In this document: positions 35,367 to 43,127 of the stretch, one piece after another
How the letters are laid out: the number at the start of each line of letters is the position of its first letter
Numbering within the stretch: the stretch's first letter is position 1
Origin: Ferrovibrio sp.
GTDB taxonomy: Bacteria; Pseudomonadota; Alphaproteobacteria; Ferrovibrionales; Ferrovibrionaceae
Assembly (NCBI RefSeq): GCF_002796975.1
Contig: NZ_PEKV01000018.1
Coordinates: 1 to 51,133 of the forward strand
DNA: 51,133 nt
Reading direction: 5' to 3'
The notes under the pieces: generated by a model
The model's database searches: none
Told to the model about the DNA's origin: nothing
What the model saw: only the letters and a program-made list of their open reading frames with translations
Made by a program: the position numbers and the translations under genes

Positions 35367-36875
35367 ATGACCTATCGCATCGCCATTGCCGGCTTCCAGC
35401 ACGAGACCAATACCTTTGCGCCGACGCGCGCGACGCTCGACCTGTTCATCAAAGGCGAGGGCTGGCCGCCGCTGACCGAGGGCAGGGACATCGTCGAGGT
35501 TTTCTCGCCGATGAATATTCCCATCGGCGGCTTCATGAATGCGGCGAAGCCGAAGGGCTGGGAGCTGCATCCGATCGTCTGGGCCGCCGCCGCACCCAGC
35601 AGCTATGTCTCCACCGAGGCGTTTGAGTATGTCGCCGGCAAGATCGTCAATGGCATCGCCGCGCTGAAGGGCCGCATCGACGCGGTCTATCTCGATCTCC
35701 ACGGCGCCATGGTGACCGAGGCGCATGAAGACGGCGAGGGCGAGCTGCTGCGCCGCGTGCGCGCCCTTGTCGGTCCCGACATGCCGATCGGCGTCAGCCT
35801 CGATCTGCATGCCAATGTCACGCCGGAAATGGTGCAGCATGCCGACGTGATGATCGCCTATCGCACCTATCCGCATCTCGACATGGCGGTGACCGGCGCA
35901 CGCGTGCTGCGCCATATGGAAAAGCTGCTGACAGGCGAGCGGAAAAAACAGGCCAAGGCCTTCCGGCAGATTCCCTTCCTGATCCCCCTGACGGCGCAAT
36001 GCACCTTCATCGAGCCGTGTAAAAGCCTGTACGACACGCTGGGCGAAATGGAGCGCGGCGCCGTCAGCTCGCTCAGTTTCAGCCCCGGCTTCCATCCGGC
36101 CGACATCCATCACTGCGGCCCGACCGTGATCGCCTATGGCGACACGCAGGAGGCAGCGGATAAGGCGGCCGACGATTTCGCCCGCCAGATCACCGAGCGC
36201 GAGGCGGAGTTCAAACTCAACCTGCTGAGCCCGCGCGACGCCATCGACCGGGCGCGCAAACTGATCCAGGGCGGCGCGCGCAAATCCATCGTGCTGGCCG
36301 ATGTGCAGGACAATCCCGGCACCGGCGCGACCAGCGACACGACGGGCCTGCTGGCGGCCCTGGTCGCCGAGCATGTGCCCGATGCCACGCTCGGCCTGCT
36401 GTATGACCCCGAGGTGGCAAAGATCGCGCACCAGGCCGGCGAGGGCAGCGAGATCGAGGTCAGCGTCGGCGGCAAGCTGCTCGATGTCGAGGGCGCGCGG
36501 CCCTATCGCAGCCGCTTCAAGGTGGCGAAACTGGGCAGCGGAAAATTCCTCTGCACCGGGCCGTTCTACAAAGGCACCAGAATGGACCTCGGCCTGATGG
36601 CACGGCTGCAGGTCAACGGCGTCGACCTGGTGATCGCCTCGGCGCGTGTGCAGGCGGCCGACAAGGACCAGTACCGCCATCTCGGCATCGAGCCCGGCGA
36701 ACGCCAGATCGTCGGCGTGAAAAGCACGGTGCATTTCCGCGGCGACTTCACCGACATCGCGCATGACATCCTCAACGTGGAGAGCCCCGGCGCCTTCATC
36801 GAACGAGCGGAGACGCTGCCCTACAAAAAGCTGCGGCGCGGGATGAAGCTGGCGCCCAAGGGAAGAGCATTTTAG
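35367..36875 (+). CDS. M81 family metallopeptidase (MlrC-like), second copy
   Basis: A 502-residue MlrC-family protein, paralogous to the one at 16.6-18.1 kb. The full set of family histidines is present: FQHETNTFAP at the start, LDLHGAM near 112, LDLHANV near 147, and VLADVQDNPGTGA near 312. The ATG at 35367 follows GGGGAGATAT; an upstream frame to 35322 runs into the REP element. No transporter lies beside it. Substrate unknown. This copy looks closer to MlrC at the metal site than its paralogue. Confidence 0.86.
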   Translation: MTYRIAIAGFQHETNTFAPTRATLDLFIKGEGWPPLTEGRDIVEVFSPMNIPIGGFMNAAKPKGWELHPIVWAAAAPSSYVSTEAFEYVAGKIVNGIAALKGRIDAVYLDLHGAMVTEAHEDGEGELLRRVRALVGPDMPIGVSLDLHANVTPEMVQHADVMIAYRTYPHLDMAVTGARVLRHMEKLLTGERKKQAKAFRQIPFLIPLTAQCTFIEPCKSLYDTLGEMERGAVSSLSFSPGFHPADIHHCGPTVIAYGDTQEAADKAADDFARQITEREAEFKLNLLSPRDAIDRARKLIQGGARKSIVLADVQDNPGTGATSDTTGLLAALVAEHVPDATLGLLYDPEVAKIAHQAGEGSEIEVSVGGKLLDVEGARPYRSRFKVAKLGSGKFLCTGPFYKGTRMDLGLMARLQVNGVDLVIASARVQAADKDQYRHLGIEPGERQIVGVKSTVHFRGDFTDIAHDILNVESPGAFIERAETLPYKKLRRGMKLAPKGRAF

Positions 36876-36930
36876 GGGCGGGCGTTCTGACCACTGCATA
36901 CGACTGAATGCAGCATCGAAGGGCGTCGCA

Positions 36931-37080
36931 GCGCTTCGTTCCGGTTCGTGGCTGTTCGTTTGCGCTCGTTCGTGTTCGTTGGCGTTCGTTTCGCTTCGTT
37001 TGGTGCTCGTTGGTGTTCGTTGGTACTCGTTTGGGTTCGTTCGTCTTATCGGCGGCTATCGGTCCGTAACGGCGCGTATC
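36931..37080. repeat. degenerate tandem array with 10-bp period (TTCGTT core, then TATCGG core)
   Basis: Eleven units of pattern NNNNTTCGTT or NNNNCTCGTT from 36931 to 37040, in strict 10-base register apart from a single 1-base shift near 37001. Four further units with TATCGG or TAACGG cores follow at the same period to 37080. On the opposite strand the core reads AACGAA, comparable to the AACNGG core of the array at 2966-3085. Only the core is kept; the other four bases vary. Function unknown. Confidence 0.8.
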
Positions 37081-37180
37081 GCCAGGGCCCGCATACGCAT
37101 GCAGGCAGACGGAGAGCCAATAAGAACATATGTGGAACTTACTGGCTGATTTCAAGGGGGTTACGCAATTTTCAATAGCC

Positions 37181-37292
37181 GTCATGGCCGGGCTTGTCCC
37201 GGCCATCCATCTGTCGGACCGACCGCGCGATAACGGCAGGGTCCGACGTGCCGATAGACGGGATGGATGCCCGGCACAAGGCCGGGCATGAC
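37181..37292. repeat. REP-like palindrome, copy 2
   Basis: Outer arms of 30 bases at 37181-37210 and 37263-37292, GTCATGGCCGGGCTTGTCCC type, nearly complementary. The 52-base centre holds a second hairpin GTCGGACC/GGTCCGAC (37213-37220 and 37240-37247). Same family as the copy at 35271-35351, upstream of the desaturase gene. Confidence 0.8.
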
Positions 37293-37386
37293 GGTGTTGG
37301 GGAAGTATACGCCGGCGAACCCGCACATGACGGTGTTTCGGGAATCGCCTAGACTTTGCCCAACGACAAACGCGAGGAAACGGCCG

Positions 37387-38361
37387 GTGAGCAGCACGGC
37401 GCGGACAGTCTTCACCCCGGACGAGATCAGGACGCTCAGCCAGCGCTCGGACTGGATGGGCGCGTATCTGGTGCTGCATGCCTGGGCGCTGATCGCCGGT
37501 GCCATGGCGCTGTTCGTCTGGCTGCCCAATCCGCTGACATTCCTGCTGGCCGTGATGGTGATCGGCGGGCGGCAGCTCGGCCTCGCCATCCTGATGCATG
37601 ATGCCGCCCATGGCCTGCTGTTCAGAACGCGCCGGCTGAACGAATTCGCCGGGCAGTGGCTCTGCGCCTTTCCGGTGGGCACCGACCTGCATCTCTACCG
37701 GCCCTATCACCTGAAACATCATCGCCACACGCAGCAGGCCGACGATCCCGACCTTGTGCTGTCGGCGCCATTCCCGATCAACCGCACCAGCCTGAAGCGC
37801 AAGATCTGGCGCGACATCACCGGCAATACCGGTGTCACGCGCCGCAAACAGCAGATTATGATGACGTGGGGTGCCGAGCCGGGCTTAAGCTGGCGCGAGC
37901 GTTACGCGCGTCTGAAAGAAGGCGGCCTGGTCGGCTTCGTCATCACCAATGCGCTGATGCTCGCGGCGATGAGCGCCGTCGGCCTGTGGTGGCTCTGGCC
38001 GGTGTTGTGGCTGCTGCCGCTGCTCACCTGGTACCAGCTGGTCAGCCGCATCCGCAATATCGCCGAACATGCCGTGGTGCCCGACAACGACGATCCGTTG
38101 CGCAACACGCGCACGACCTATGCGAACCCGATCGCGCGCCTGCTGCTGGCGCCCTACTGGGTGAACTATCACCTCGAACATCATCTGCTGCTGAGCCTGC
38201 CCTGCTGGAAACTGCCGGCGGCGCATCGTGTGCTGATGGGGAAGGGGTTGCGCGACCAGATGGAACTGCGCGGCGGCTATAGGGAAGTGCTGCGTATGGC
38301 GGCGAGTGCAGTGGGCGACAATGGCGGCGGATCAGGCGGGGCGAAGCCGGCGCATATTTGA
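37387..38361 (+). CDS. membrane fatty acid desaturase
   Basis: A 324-residue integral-membrane di-iron desaturase or hydroxylase. The three histidine boxes are HDAAH, HHRHT (within HLKHHRHTQQADD) and HLEHH, separated by pairs of hydrophobic helices (about 30-70 and 195-235). It may introduce a double bond into lipid acyl chains; related enzymes act on carotenoids or sterols, so the substrate is open. The GTG at 37387 follows GAGGAAACGGCC; the longer ATG form from 37267 would start inside the REP palindrome and is rejected. Confidence 0.87.
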   Translation: MSSTARTVFTPDEIRTLSQRSDWMGAYLVLHAWALIAGAMALFVWLPNPLTFLLAVMVIGGRQLGLAILMHDAAHGLLFRTRRLNEFAGQWLCAFPVGTDLHLYRPYHLKHHRHTQQADDPDLVLSAPFPINRTSLKRKIWRDITGNTGVTRRKQQIMMTWGAEPGLSWRERYARLKEGGLVGFVITNALMLAAMSAVGLWWLWPVLWLLPLLTWYQLVSRIRNIAEHAVVPDNDDPLRNTRTTYANPIARLLLAPYWVNYHLEHHLLLSLPCWKLPAAHRVLMGKGLRDQMELRGGYREVLRMAASAVGDNGGGSGGAKPAHI

Positions 38362-38409
38362 GGGAGTATCTTTGTAGGCACAGCAGAACTCTTAAGGGGA
38401 AGCGCTTAA

Positions 38410-39510
38410 ATGTTTCAGTTGCGGGGGGCTCGTTTCCGTTTTGACGATGGACGCGAAAAAACAGTCAGATTAATGGCAGAGAAGATCGATGTGGGGACAC
38501 ACATCACTCTTCTTATGGGAGTCAATGGAACAAGTAAGAGCAGAATTCTTGCCAGTTGCGCAGCATATGTAACGGCAATGCTCGAAAACGAAAGATCGGC
38601 AGGAAAAACGGCGCAGAAAAGATTAAAAATAGAACAATCTAGCGGTTTTTCTTGTGTAGATGTCAGTCTCGGCTTTGCAGGAACCGAGAATGATTACCCC
38701 TTTTATGGATTTTGGGGGAATTACTTACCGACTAAAGTTCTAGCAATCTCCAATTTAGTTCGTGATCGATTCCACTTTTCCAGCTCCACCTCAAATTCCT
38801 CGAAAAAAACCGAGGAGTACTACAAGTATCTGGGGGTTCGGCAGGGAACAAATCTCACCACAACCGGCGCAATGGACAGAACCGTTAGTGAGGCCTTTCT
38901 CGCCTTGTGTGAGGATGAAGAAAAATTTCGCCTTTTTAAAGAATGGATAGGCCCTTTCTTTCCTGCAGCAGAGATCGCAATAGGCTTCCAACGCATTTCT
39001 CGTGACGAGCTAAACAGTATTTCTGCCGACCCTCGTGGTTCAGTTGAGAAGAGAATTGCTCGGAGACGAGGGGGATTTTCTACGAGAAATTTAGGGAGCT
39101 ATACAGATGCCCTTATCACAGTCATCAACTATCATCCTCTCAACATCGTGCTTGCTTGCTCAACTTGTAATTCCGACAGGAAACAAACTTTCGACCCGGT
39201 TGCCCAAAAGGGTCGGTCTTATAAAGCGACAAAGTTTAATATTGTTCATCCCTACTTAGACAAGCCGGACGAGCATCTGTTTTTTGAGGGGGCGGAAATG
39301 GCGGTTTTAGTTCGGCCGGTGAATGCTTCTCAAAAGGGAGCTGAAACTATTAGGCTTTTTGATCTCGCCAGTCCCGAGCGCAGCAAGGAGCGTGCTAAGG
39401 ATTTGCTTTTTGATGACGATCTTTCTCATTTGCATGATTCTACTAGGCTCTTGCTTGAACTGACGCTGACACACAAAGCTGAGAGGGCGCTGCGCCCAAA
39501 AATCAGATGA
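38410..39510 (+). CDS. AT-rich chimera-like gene: ATPase N-terminal half joined to HNH-like C-terminal half
   Basis: A 366-residue protein of markedly lower GC (about 47% by eye) than all neighbours, suggesting transfer. Walker A GVNGTSKS is at residues 37-44. Residues 80-175 (FPTKV-type YLPTKVLAIS, YYKYLGVRQG) resemble the insert region of defence-type AAA/ABC ATPases, but no signature motif, Walker B or H-loop follows. From about 240 it changes character: YHPLNIVLACSTCNSDRK (Cys250, Cys253) and IVHPYLDKPDEHLFF (His280) look like the later part of an HNH/PtuB-like nuclease, without the usual upstream D/H-H strand. It may be a deletion fusion of a two-gene ATPase/HNH module or a genuine fusion family. 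AAGGGGAAGCG precedes the ATG. Confidence 0.7.
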   Translation: MFQLRGARFRFDDGREKTVRLMAEKIDVGTHITLLMGVNGTSKSRILASCAAYVTAMLENERSAGKTAQKRLKIEQSSGFSCVDVSLGFAGTENDYPFYGFWGNYLPTKVLAISNLVRDRFHFSSSTSNSSKKTEEYYKYLGVRQGTNLTTTGAMDRTVSEAFLALCEDEEKFRLFKEWIGPFFPAAEIAIGFQRISRDELNSISADPRGSVEKRIARRRGGFSTRNLGSYTDALITVINYHPLNIVLACSTCNSDRKQTFDPVAQKGRSYKATKFNIVHPYLDKPDEHLFFEGAEMAVLVRPVNASQKGAETIRLFDLASPERSKERAKDLLFDDDLSHLHDSTRLLLELTLTHKAERALRPKIR

Positions 39511-39671
39511 AGGCTTGGTGGGTTTTTCCTTCCACTCCTTCATCAGCAGATGTGCCCGTGCCGGTACGGCTCGCCGACGTTGTCCTGCGTGCAGCGCAAC
39601 TGACACGATTCGCCGGTCTCTATGCCGTGAATCTGAGTCTAAATTATCTCTCATTTCCTTATAAAACCCTG

Positions 39672-39712
39672 CCTGTCCGGCCCACGGAGCGCTTTCAGCC
39701 GGGCCGGACAGG
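39672..39712. terminator. 12-bp inverted repeat after the AT-rich gene
   Basis: Perfect arms CCTGTCCGGCCC (39672-39683) and GGGCCGGACAGG (39701-39712) with a 17-base loop. It lies between the AT-rich gene and the convergent GFA gene. There is no clear U-run, so it may be a terminator or another dispersed palindrome. Confidence 0.5.
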
Positions 39713-39764
39713 CTTGGGTTCAGCCGTGCAGCGTTACGTTACGCCGCGCGGCCGATCACCTCAC

Positions 39765-40193
39765 TCATTCGGCAACGGCAATGCCGCTGCCGCCGAGTTC
39801 GGCGGGGAAGTCTTTCAGTTTCGGCAGGCCGTCCTTCATCGGCAGCACGGTCTCGGCGTAGTTCACATGCACGCCGGGCTGGAATTTCACAGACGGAATG
39901 GTGGCGGCGTAGACATCGGTGAGGCCAAAGCCCGGATGGCCGGTCATCAGATGGCCGCCGCATTTTTTGCAGTACTGGCGTTCGCTGCTCGGGTTTTTCA
40001 CGAAGGTGGCGACGGAGTCCTGGCCCTTCGTCACCTTCACGTTTTCCGGCTTCCACAAGGTGAAGGCATTCACCGGGCCGGCCGACCAGGAGCGGCAGGA
40101 GGCGCAGTGGCAATAGCCCATCGCTTCGGGTTCGCCAGACACTTCTATCTCGACGGCGCCGCAGAAGCAGGCGCCGGTATGCTTGTTCGTCAT
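39765..40193 (-). CDS. GFA family (glutathione-dependent formaldehyde-activating-like) zinc protein
   Basis: A 142-residue protein of the GFA/CENP-V fold. All zinc-binding cysteines are present: GACFCG (Cys9, Cys11), YCHCASC (Cys28, Cys30, Cys33) and YCKKCGG (Cys75, Cys78). The family name comes from Gfa, proposed to bind glutathione and formaldehyde, but enzymatic activity is doubtful for most members. It lies 93 bases downstream of the tetR-like gene on the same strand. Confidence 0.88.
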   Translation of the reverse strand: MTNKHTGACFCGAVEIEVSGEPEAMGYCHCASCRSWSAGPVNAFTLWKPENVKVTKGQDSVATFVKNPSSERQYCKKCGGHLMTGHPGFGLTDVYAATIPSVKFQPGVHVNYAETVLPMKDGLPKLKDFPAELGGSGIAVAE

Positions 40194-40286
40194 GTTCGAT
40201 CTCTGATTGGTTTTTGCGGGAAGCGGGCGCGCGCGGGTTATCGCTGCGCAGCCCGGCCAGTCACGGCGCGTGCGGTCAGGTCGACG

Positions 40287-40979
40287 TCATTCGAGCGGTC
40301 CTCCAGCCTGGGCTGCGCTCCGTGATGTGGCCCGCTTGCGCGTGCCGCCCTGACCAGCTGGCTTCGGCTTCCCAACCGTTGCAGAGGTCGTTTTCGTCGG
40401 CGCCTGCGTGACAGGCGCCTGCATGCAGTCGAGCACCGCCTTGAAGGCGGTCAGCACCATCGATGTGCGGTCCATGCCCCAGGCGATCATCGTGCCGCCT
40501 TCCAGCGCGCTGAACACCACCATGGCCGCCTGCTGCGGCGGCATCGGCGGCGCGATCACGCCGGCAGTGACGCCCTCGGCGATCACCTCGGTCAGCCAGT
40601 CGATCTGCATCTGGAAAAAGTCCTGGATCAGCGGATAGCTGCTGGGCGGCAGCACCATGCGTTCGGCCGCCAGCGCGCCGCAGACCGGCATCATGCCGCT
40701 CTCGACCGCGAAGAGGAAACTGTTGGCATAAACGCGCATCCGGTCGCGCGCATCGCTGTGGTCGTGCTTCATCTGCGCCAGCGCCGCGCGGCTGCGCTCG
40801 ATGCAGCGGCGGAAGATTGCCAGCACCAGGTCTTCCTTGGCGGCGAAGTGATAATGCACACTCGCCTTGGTGATGCCGAGATCGGCGGCGAGGTCGGCAT
40901 AGCTGAAGGCCGTGTAGCCGCGCGTGCGGACCAGCACTTCGGCCTTGTCGAGAATCAGGTGCCGGGTGTCGACGATCAT
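40287..40979 (-). CDS. TetR/AcrR family transcriptional regulator
   Basis: A 230-residue repressor. The N-terminal helix-turn-helix is YADLAADLGITKASVHYHFAAKEDLVLAIF (given here as description; recognition helix KASVHYHF at about residues 39-46). The ligand-binding helical domain follows, and a basic, threonine-rich tail (about 190-230) is probably disordered. It is divergent from an MFS transporter gene, and the perfect 20-base palindrome at 40988-41007 begins eight bases from its start codon, so it very likely represses both itself and the transporter. Confidence 0.9.
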   Translation of the reverse strand: MIVDTRHLILDKAEVLVRTRGYTAFSYADLAADLGITKASVHYHFAAKEDLVLAIFRRCIERSRAALAQMKHDHSDARDRMRVYANSFLFAVESGMMPVCGALAAERMVLPPSSYPLIQDFFQMQIDWLTEVIAEGVTAGVIAPPMPPQQAAMVVFSALEGGTMIAWGMDRTSMVLTAFKAVLDCMQAPVTQAPTKTTSATVGKPKPAGQGGTRKRATSRSAAQAGGPLE

Positions 40980-40987
40980 GTTGCCTG

Positions 40988-41007
40988 CTTACCTACTGAT
41001 AGGTAAG
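40988..41007. promoter_or_regulatory. TetR-family operator palindrome
   Basis: CTTACCTA-N4-TAGGTAAG, perfect 8-bp arms, in the 98-base gap between the divergent regulator and MFS genes. Size and TACCTA-type half-sites are usual for operators of this repressor class. The assignment to the adjacent regulator is inference from position. Confidence 0.8.
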
Positions 41008-41077
41008 TTGTCCAGCGCGGTCCATCTCACAAACCGTTGATTTAATTCATAATACTTAAGGGTTATGCGGAGAAACG

Positions 41078-42271
41078 ATGACCGGAACAGCCGACAGGAA
41101 GTCTTCGCGCGCGCTGCCGGTACTGGTGGTGGCGCAGTTCTTCGGCACCTCGCTCTGGTTTTCCTTCAATGCCGCCGCCATCGACCTGCAGGTTCTGCTC
41201 GGGCTGTCGGCCAGCGATATCGGCTGGCTCACCAATGCGGTGCAGATCGGTTTCATCGCCGGCACGCTGCTGATTGCGCTCTCCGGCCTGGCCGACTGTT
41301 TCGCCGCGCATCGCATCTTCTTCGTCTCCTGCCTGATCGGCGCGGCCACGAACGCCGCCTTCATCTGGCTCTATCGCGACTATGCGCTGGCCTTCGCGCT
41401 GCGCTGCCTCACCGGCATGGCGCTGGCAGGCATCTATCCCATCGGCATGAAGCTGGTGATCGGCTGGACGCGCGGCGCCACCGGCAACGCGCTCGGGCTT
41501 CTCATCGGCATGCTGGTGCTGGGCACGGCCCTGCCGCATGGCATCAAGGGCGCGGGCAGCGGTGTGCCGTGGCAGATCGCGGTGGCTGCGGCCTCCGTCC
41601 TGGCGCTGCTTGGCGGCGTTGCGGTGCTGTGGCTGGGCGAGGGGCCGTATCTGGTGCGCGGCACTGCAAAACCCTTGAGCGGTCGTGCGGTGCTGACGGC
41701 GTTCCGCCTCCCGGCCTTCCGCGCGGCGGCGTTTGGCTATTTCGGCCATATGTGGGAGCTCTATGCCTTCTGGACCGTGCTGCCGTTCCTGCTGCTGATC
41801 GCGCAGCCGGATCTGGCCGCCGGCGCGGTGTCGCTGCTGTGTTTCGCCGTGATCGGGATCGGCGCGCTGAGCTGCGTGCTGGGCGGGCTGCTGAGCCGGC
41901 GCATCGGCAGCGCATGGGTGGCGGCGCTCATGCTCGGCCTGTCGGGCGCCTGCTGCCTGCTCTATCCGTTGCTCAGCGACAGTTTGGCATGGCCGCTGCC
42001 GCTGGTGCTGCTGCTGGTCTGGGGTTTCGCCGTGACGGCAGACTCGCCGCAGTTTTCCTCGCTCTCAGGCGCCGCCTGTCCGCCCGAAGCGGTGGGCAGC
42101 GCGCTGGCGATCCAGAATGCCATCGGCTTTGCGATCACCGCCGTGGCGATTGCGCTGGCCACCGCGCTGCTGCCGCTGCTCGGGCCTTACACAGGGCTGC
42201 TTCTGCTGCCCGGGCCGGTGCTGGGTCTGATCGGGCTGGCGCCCCTGTTGCGGAGGGGGCGGACCTCGTAG
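41078..42271 (+). CDS. MFS transporter
   Basis: A 397-residue major-facilitator permease with about twelve membrane helices. The first helix FFGTSLWFSFNAAAIDLQ and the loop ALSGLADCFAAHR correspond to the start and the 2-3 loop of the family. It is probably an exporter or solute porter controlled by the divergent TetR-family repressor; substrate unknown. A very long overlapping frame (41065-42981) covers it in another phase and is only partly real, as the GST gene at its end. Confidence 0.88.
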   Translation: MTGTADRKSSRALPVLVVAQFFGTSLWFSFNAAAIDLQVLLGLSASDIGWLTNAVQIGFIAGTLLIALSGLADCFAAHRIFFVSCLIGAATNAAFIWLYRDYALAFALRCLTGMALAGIYPIGMKLVIGWTRGATGNALGLLIGMLVLGTALPHGIKGAGSGVPWQIAVAAASVLALLGGVAVLWLGEGPYLVRGTAKPLSGRAVLTAFRLPAFRAAAFGYFGHMWELYAFWTVLPFLLLIAQPDLAAGAVSLLCFAVIGIGALSCVLGGLLSRRIGSAWVAALMLGLSGACCLLYPLLSDSLAWPLPLVLLLVWGFAVTADSPQFSSLSGAACPPEAVGSALAIQNAIGFAITAVAIALATALLPLLGPYTGLLLLPGPVLGLIGLAPLLRRGRTS

Positions 42272-42303
42272 TATCGGCGCGCTATTCGCTGAGGGGGATT
42301 CGC

Positions 42304-42981
42304 ATGCTCACCGTCCATCATCTGAACAATTCGCGCTCGCAGCGCGTGCTCTGGCTGCTCGAAGAACTCGGCGTGCCCTATCAGGTGAAACGCTACGAGC
42401 GCAACAGGGCCACCATGCGCGCGCCGGCCGAGCTGCAGAAGGTACATCCGCTCGGCAAGTCGCCGGTGATCGAAGACAACGGCCGCATTTATGCCGAGAC
42501 CGGCGCCATCGTCGAATACCTGCTGGAGACTTACGATACCGCCGGTAAGCTGCAGCCGCCTGTGGGGAGCGATGCGCGCCGCCAGCAGACCTACTGGCTG
42601 CATTACGCCGAAGGCTCGGCGATGCCGCTGCTGCTGCTCAAGCTGGTGTTCCTGCGCATGCCGATGGGGGTGCCGTTCTTCCTGCGGCCGCTGGTCAAGA
42701 AGATCGCCGCCACCGGACAGGCGAAAGTCACCGACCCGCAGCTGGAGCAGCATCTGCAATACTGGAACACGACCTTGCAGCAGAATGGCGGCTGGTTCGC
42801 CGGCAACGCGATGTCGGCCGCCGATATCATGATGAGCTTCCCGCTCGAAGCGGCGAATGCGCGCATGAGCCTCAGCCGCGAACGGCATGGCGCGGTGCTG
42901 GAATTTCTGGATCGCATCCATGCCCGGCCGGCCTTCAAAAAGGCGCTGGACACCGGCGGGCCGTATGAGCTGCTGAAATAA
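42304..42981 (+). CDS. glutathione S-transferase
   Basis: A 225-residue cytosolic GST. The N-terminal thioredoxin-like domain (about 1-80) starts MLTVHHLNNSRSQRVLWLLEEL, with serines at the catalytic position, cis-proline in GKSPVIED, and the ETGAIVEYLL glutathione-binding block. The C-terminal helical domain contains SAADIMMSFPLE. It begins 32 bases after the MFS gene, so it may share the repressor-controlled transcript: conjugation plus export would make sense but is inference. Confidence 0.9.
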   Translation: MLTVHHLNNSRSQRVLWLLEELGVPYQVKRYERNRATMRAPAELQKVHPLGKSPVIEDNGRIYAETGAIVEYLLETYDTAGKLQPPVGSDARRQQTYWLHYAEGSAMPLLLLKLVFLRMPMGVPFFLRPLVKKIAATGQAKVTDPQLEQHLQYWNTTLQQNGGWFAGNAMSAADIMMSFPLEAANARMSLSRERHGAVLEFLDRIHARPAFKKALDTGGPYELLK

Positions 42982-42991
42982 GAAAAGATCC

Positions 42992-43058
42992 GTCATTCCC
43001 GCGAAAGCGGGAACCCAGTCGGGCCGTTGTTCTGGATCCCCGCTTTCGCGGGGACGAC
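42992..43058. repeat. REP-like palindrome of the CCCGCGAAAGCGGG type
   Basis: Two imperfect 27-base arms (42992-43018 and 43032-43058), each itself containing a small palindrome (CCCGCGAAAGCGGG and CCCCGCTTTCGCGGGG). This differs from the family at 35.3 and 37.2 kb. It lies downstream of the GST gene. Similar dispersed elements are frequent in alphaproteobacterial genomes. Confidence 0.85.
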
Positions 43059-43127
43059 GAAGGGGTGAACCATTGCCTCCGTCCCGCGTTGTCCTAGTTC
43101 GATCTGCTGAACAGCGCGGAGGGACGG

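Larger units (their letters stand above)
36876..37386. other. 511-base intergenic region: decamer array plus REP palindrome
   Basis: No convincing gene. It holds the 10-bp periodic array (36931-37080) and the long REP-like palindrome (37181-37292), both listed separately. A long leftward frame crossing this stretch (36796-37728) translates the array into arginine/threonine/asparagine-rich filler and runs antisense through the desaturase gene, so it is rejected. Confidence 0.7.

Noticed and set aside
36931..37080. Decamer array considered as a CRISPR array
   Set aside because: Unit length is 10 bases, with no repeat/spacer structure of 25-50 bases and no cas genes nearby.
36945..37090. Possible tRNA genes in the repetitive intergenic DNA (TTCGT-rich cores)
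   Set aside because: No cloverleaf with acceptor, anticodon and T-arm could be drawn; the TTCG cores are part of the 10-bp repeats.
36796..37728. Leftward 310-codon frame across the decamer array and desaturase start
   Set aside because: It runs antisense to the second M81 gene end and the desaturase, and translates repeats and the REP palindrome into low-complexity sequence with no domain.
41065..42981. Very long rightward frame of 638 codons covering the MFS gene
   Set aside because: Its first two thirds are an alanine/arginine-rich out-of-phase shadow of the MFS gene; only the final part, from 42304, is a real gene (GST).
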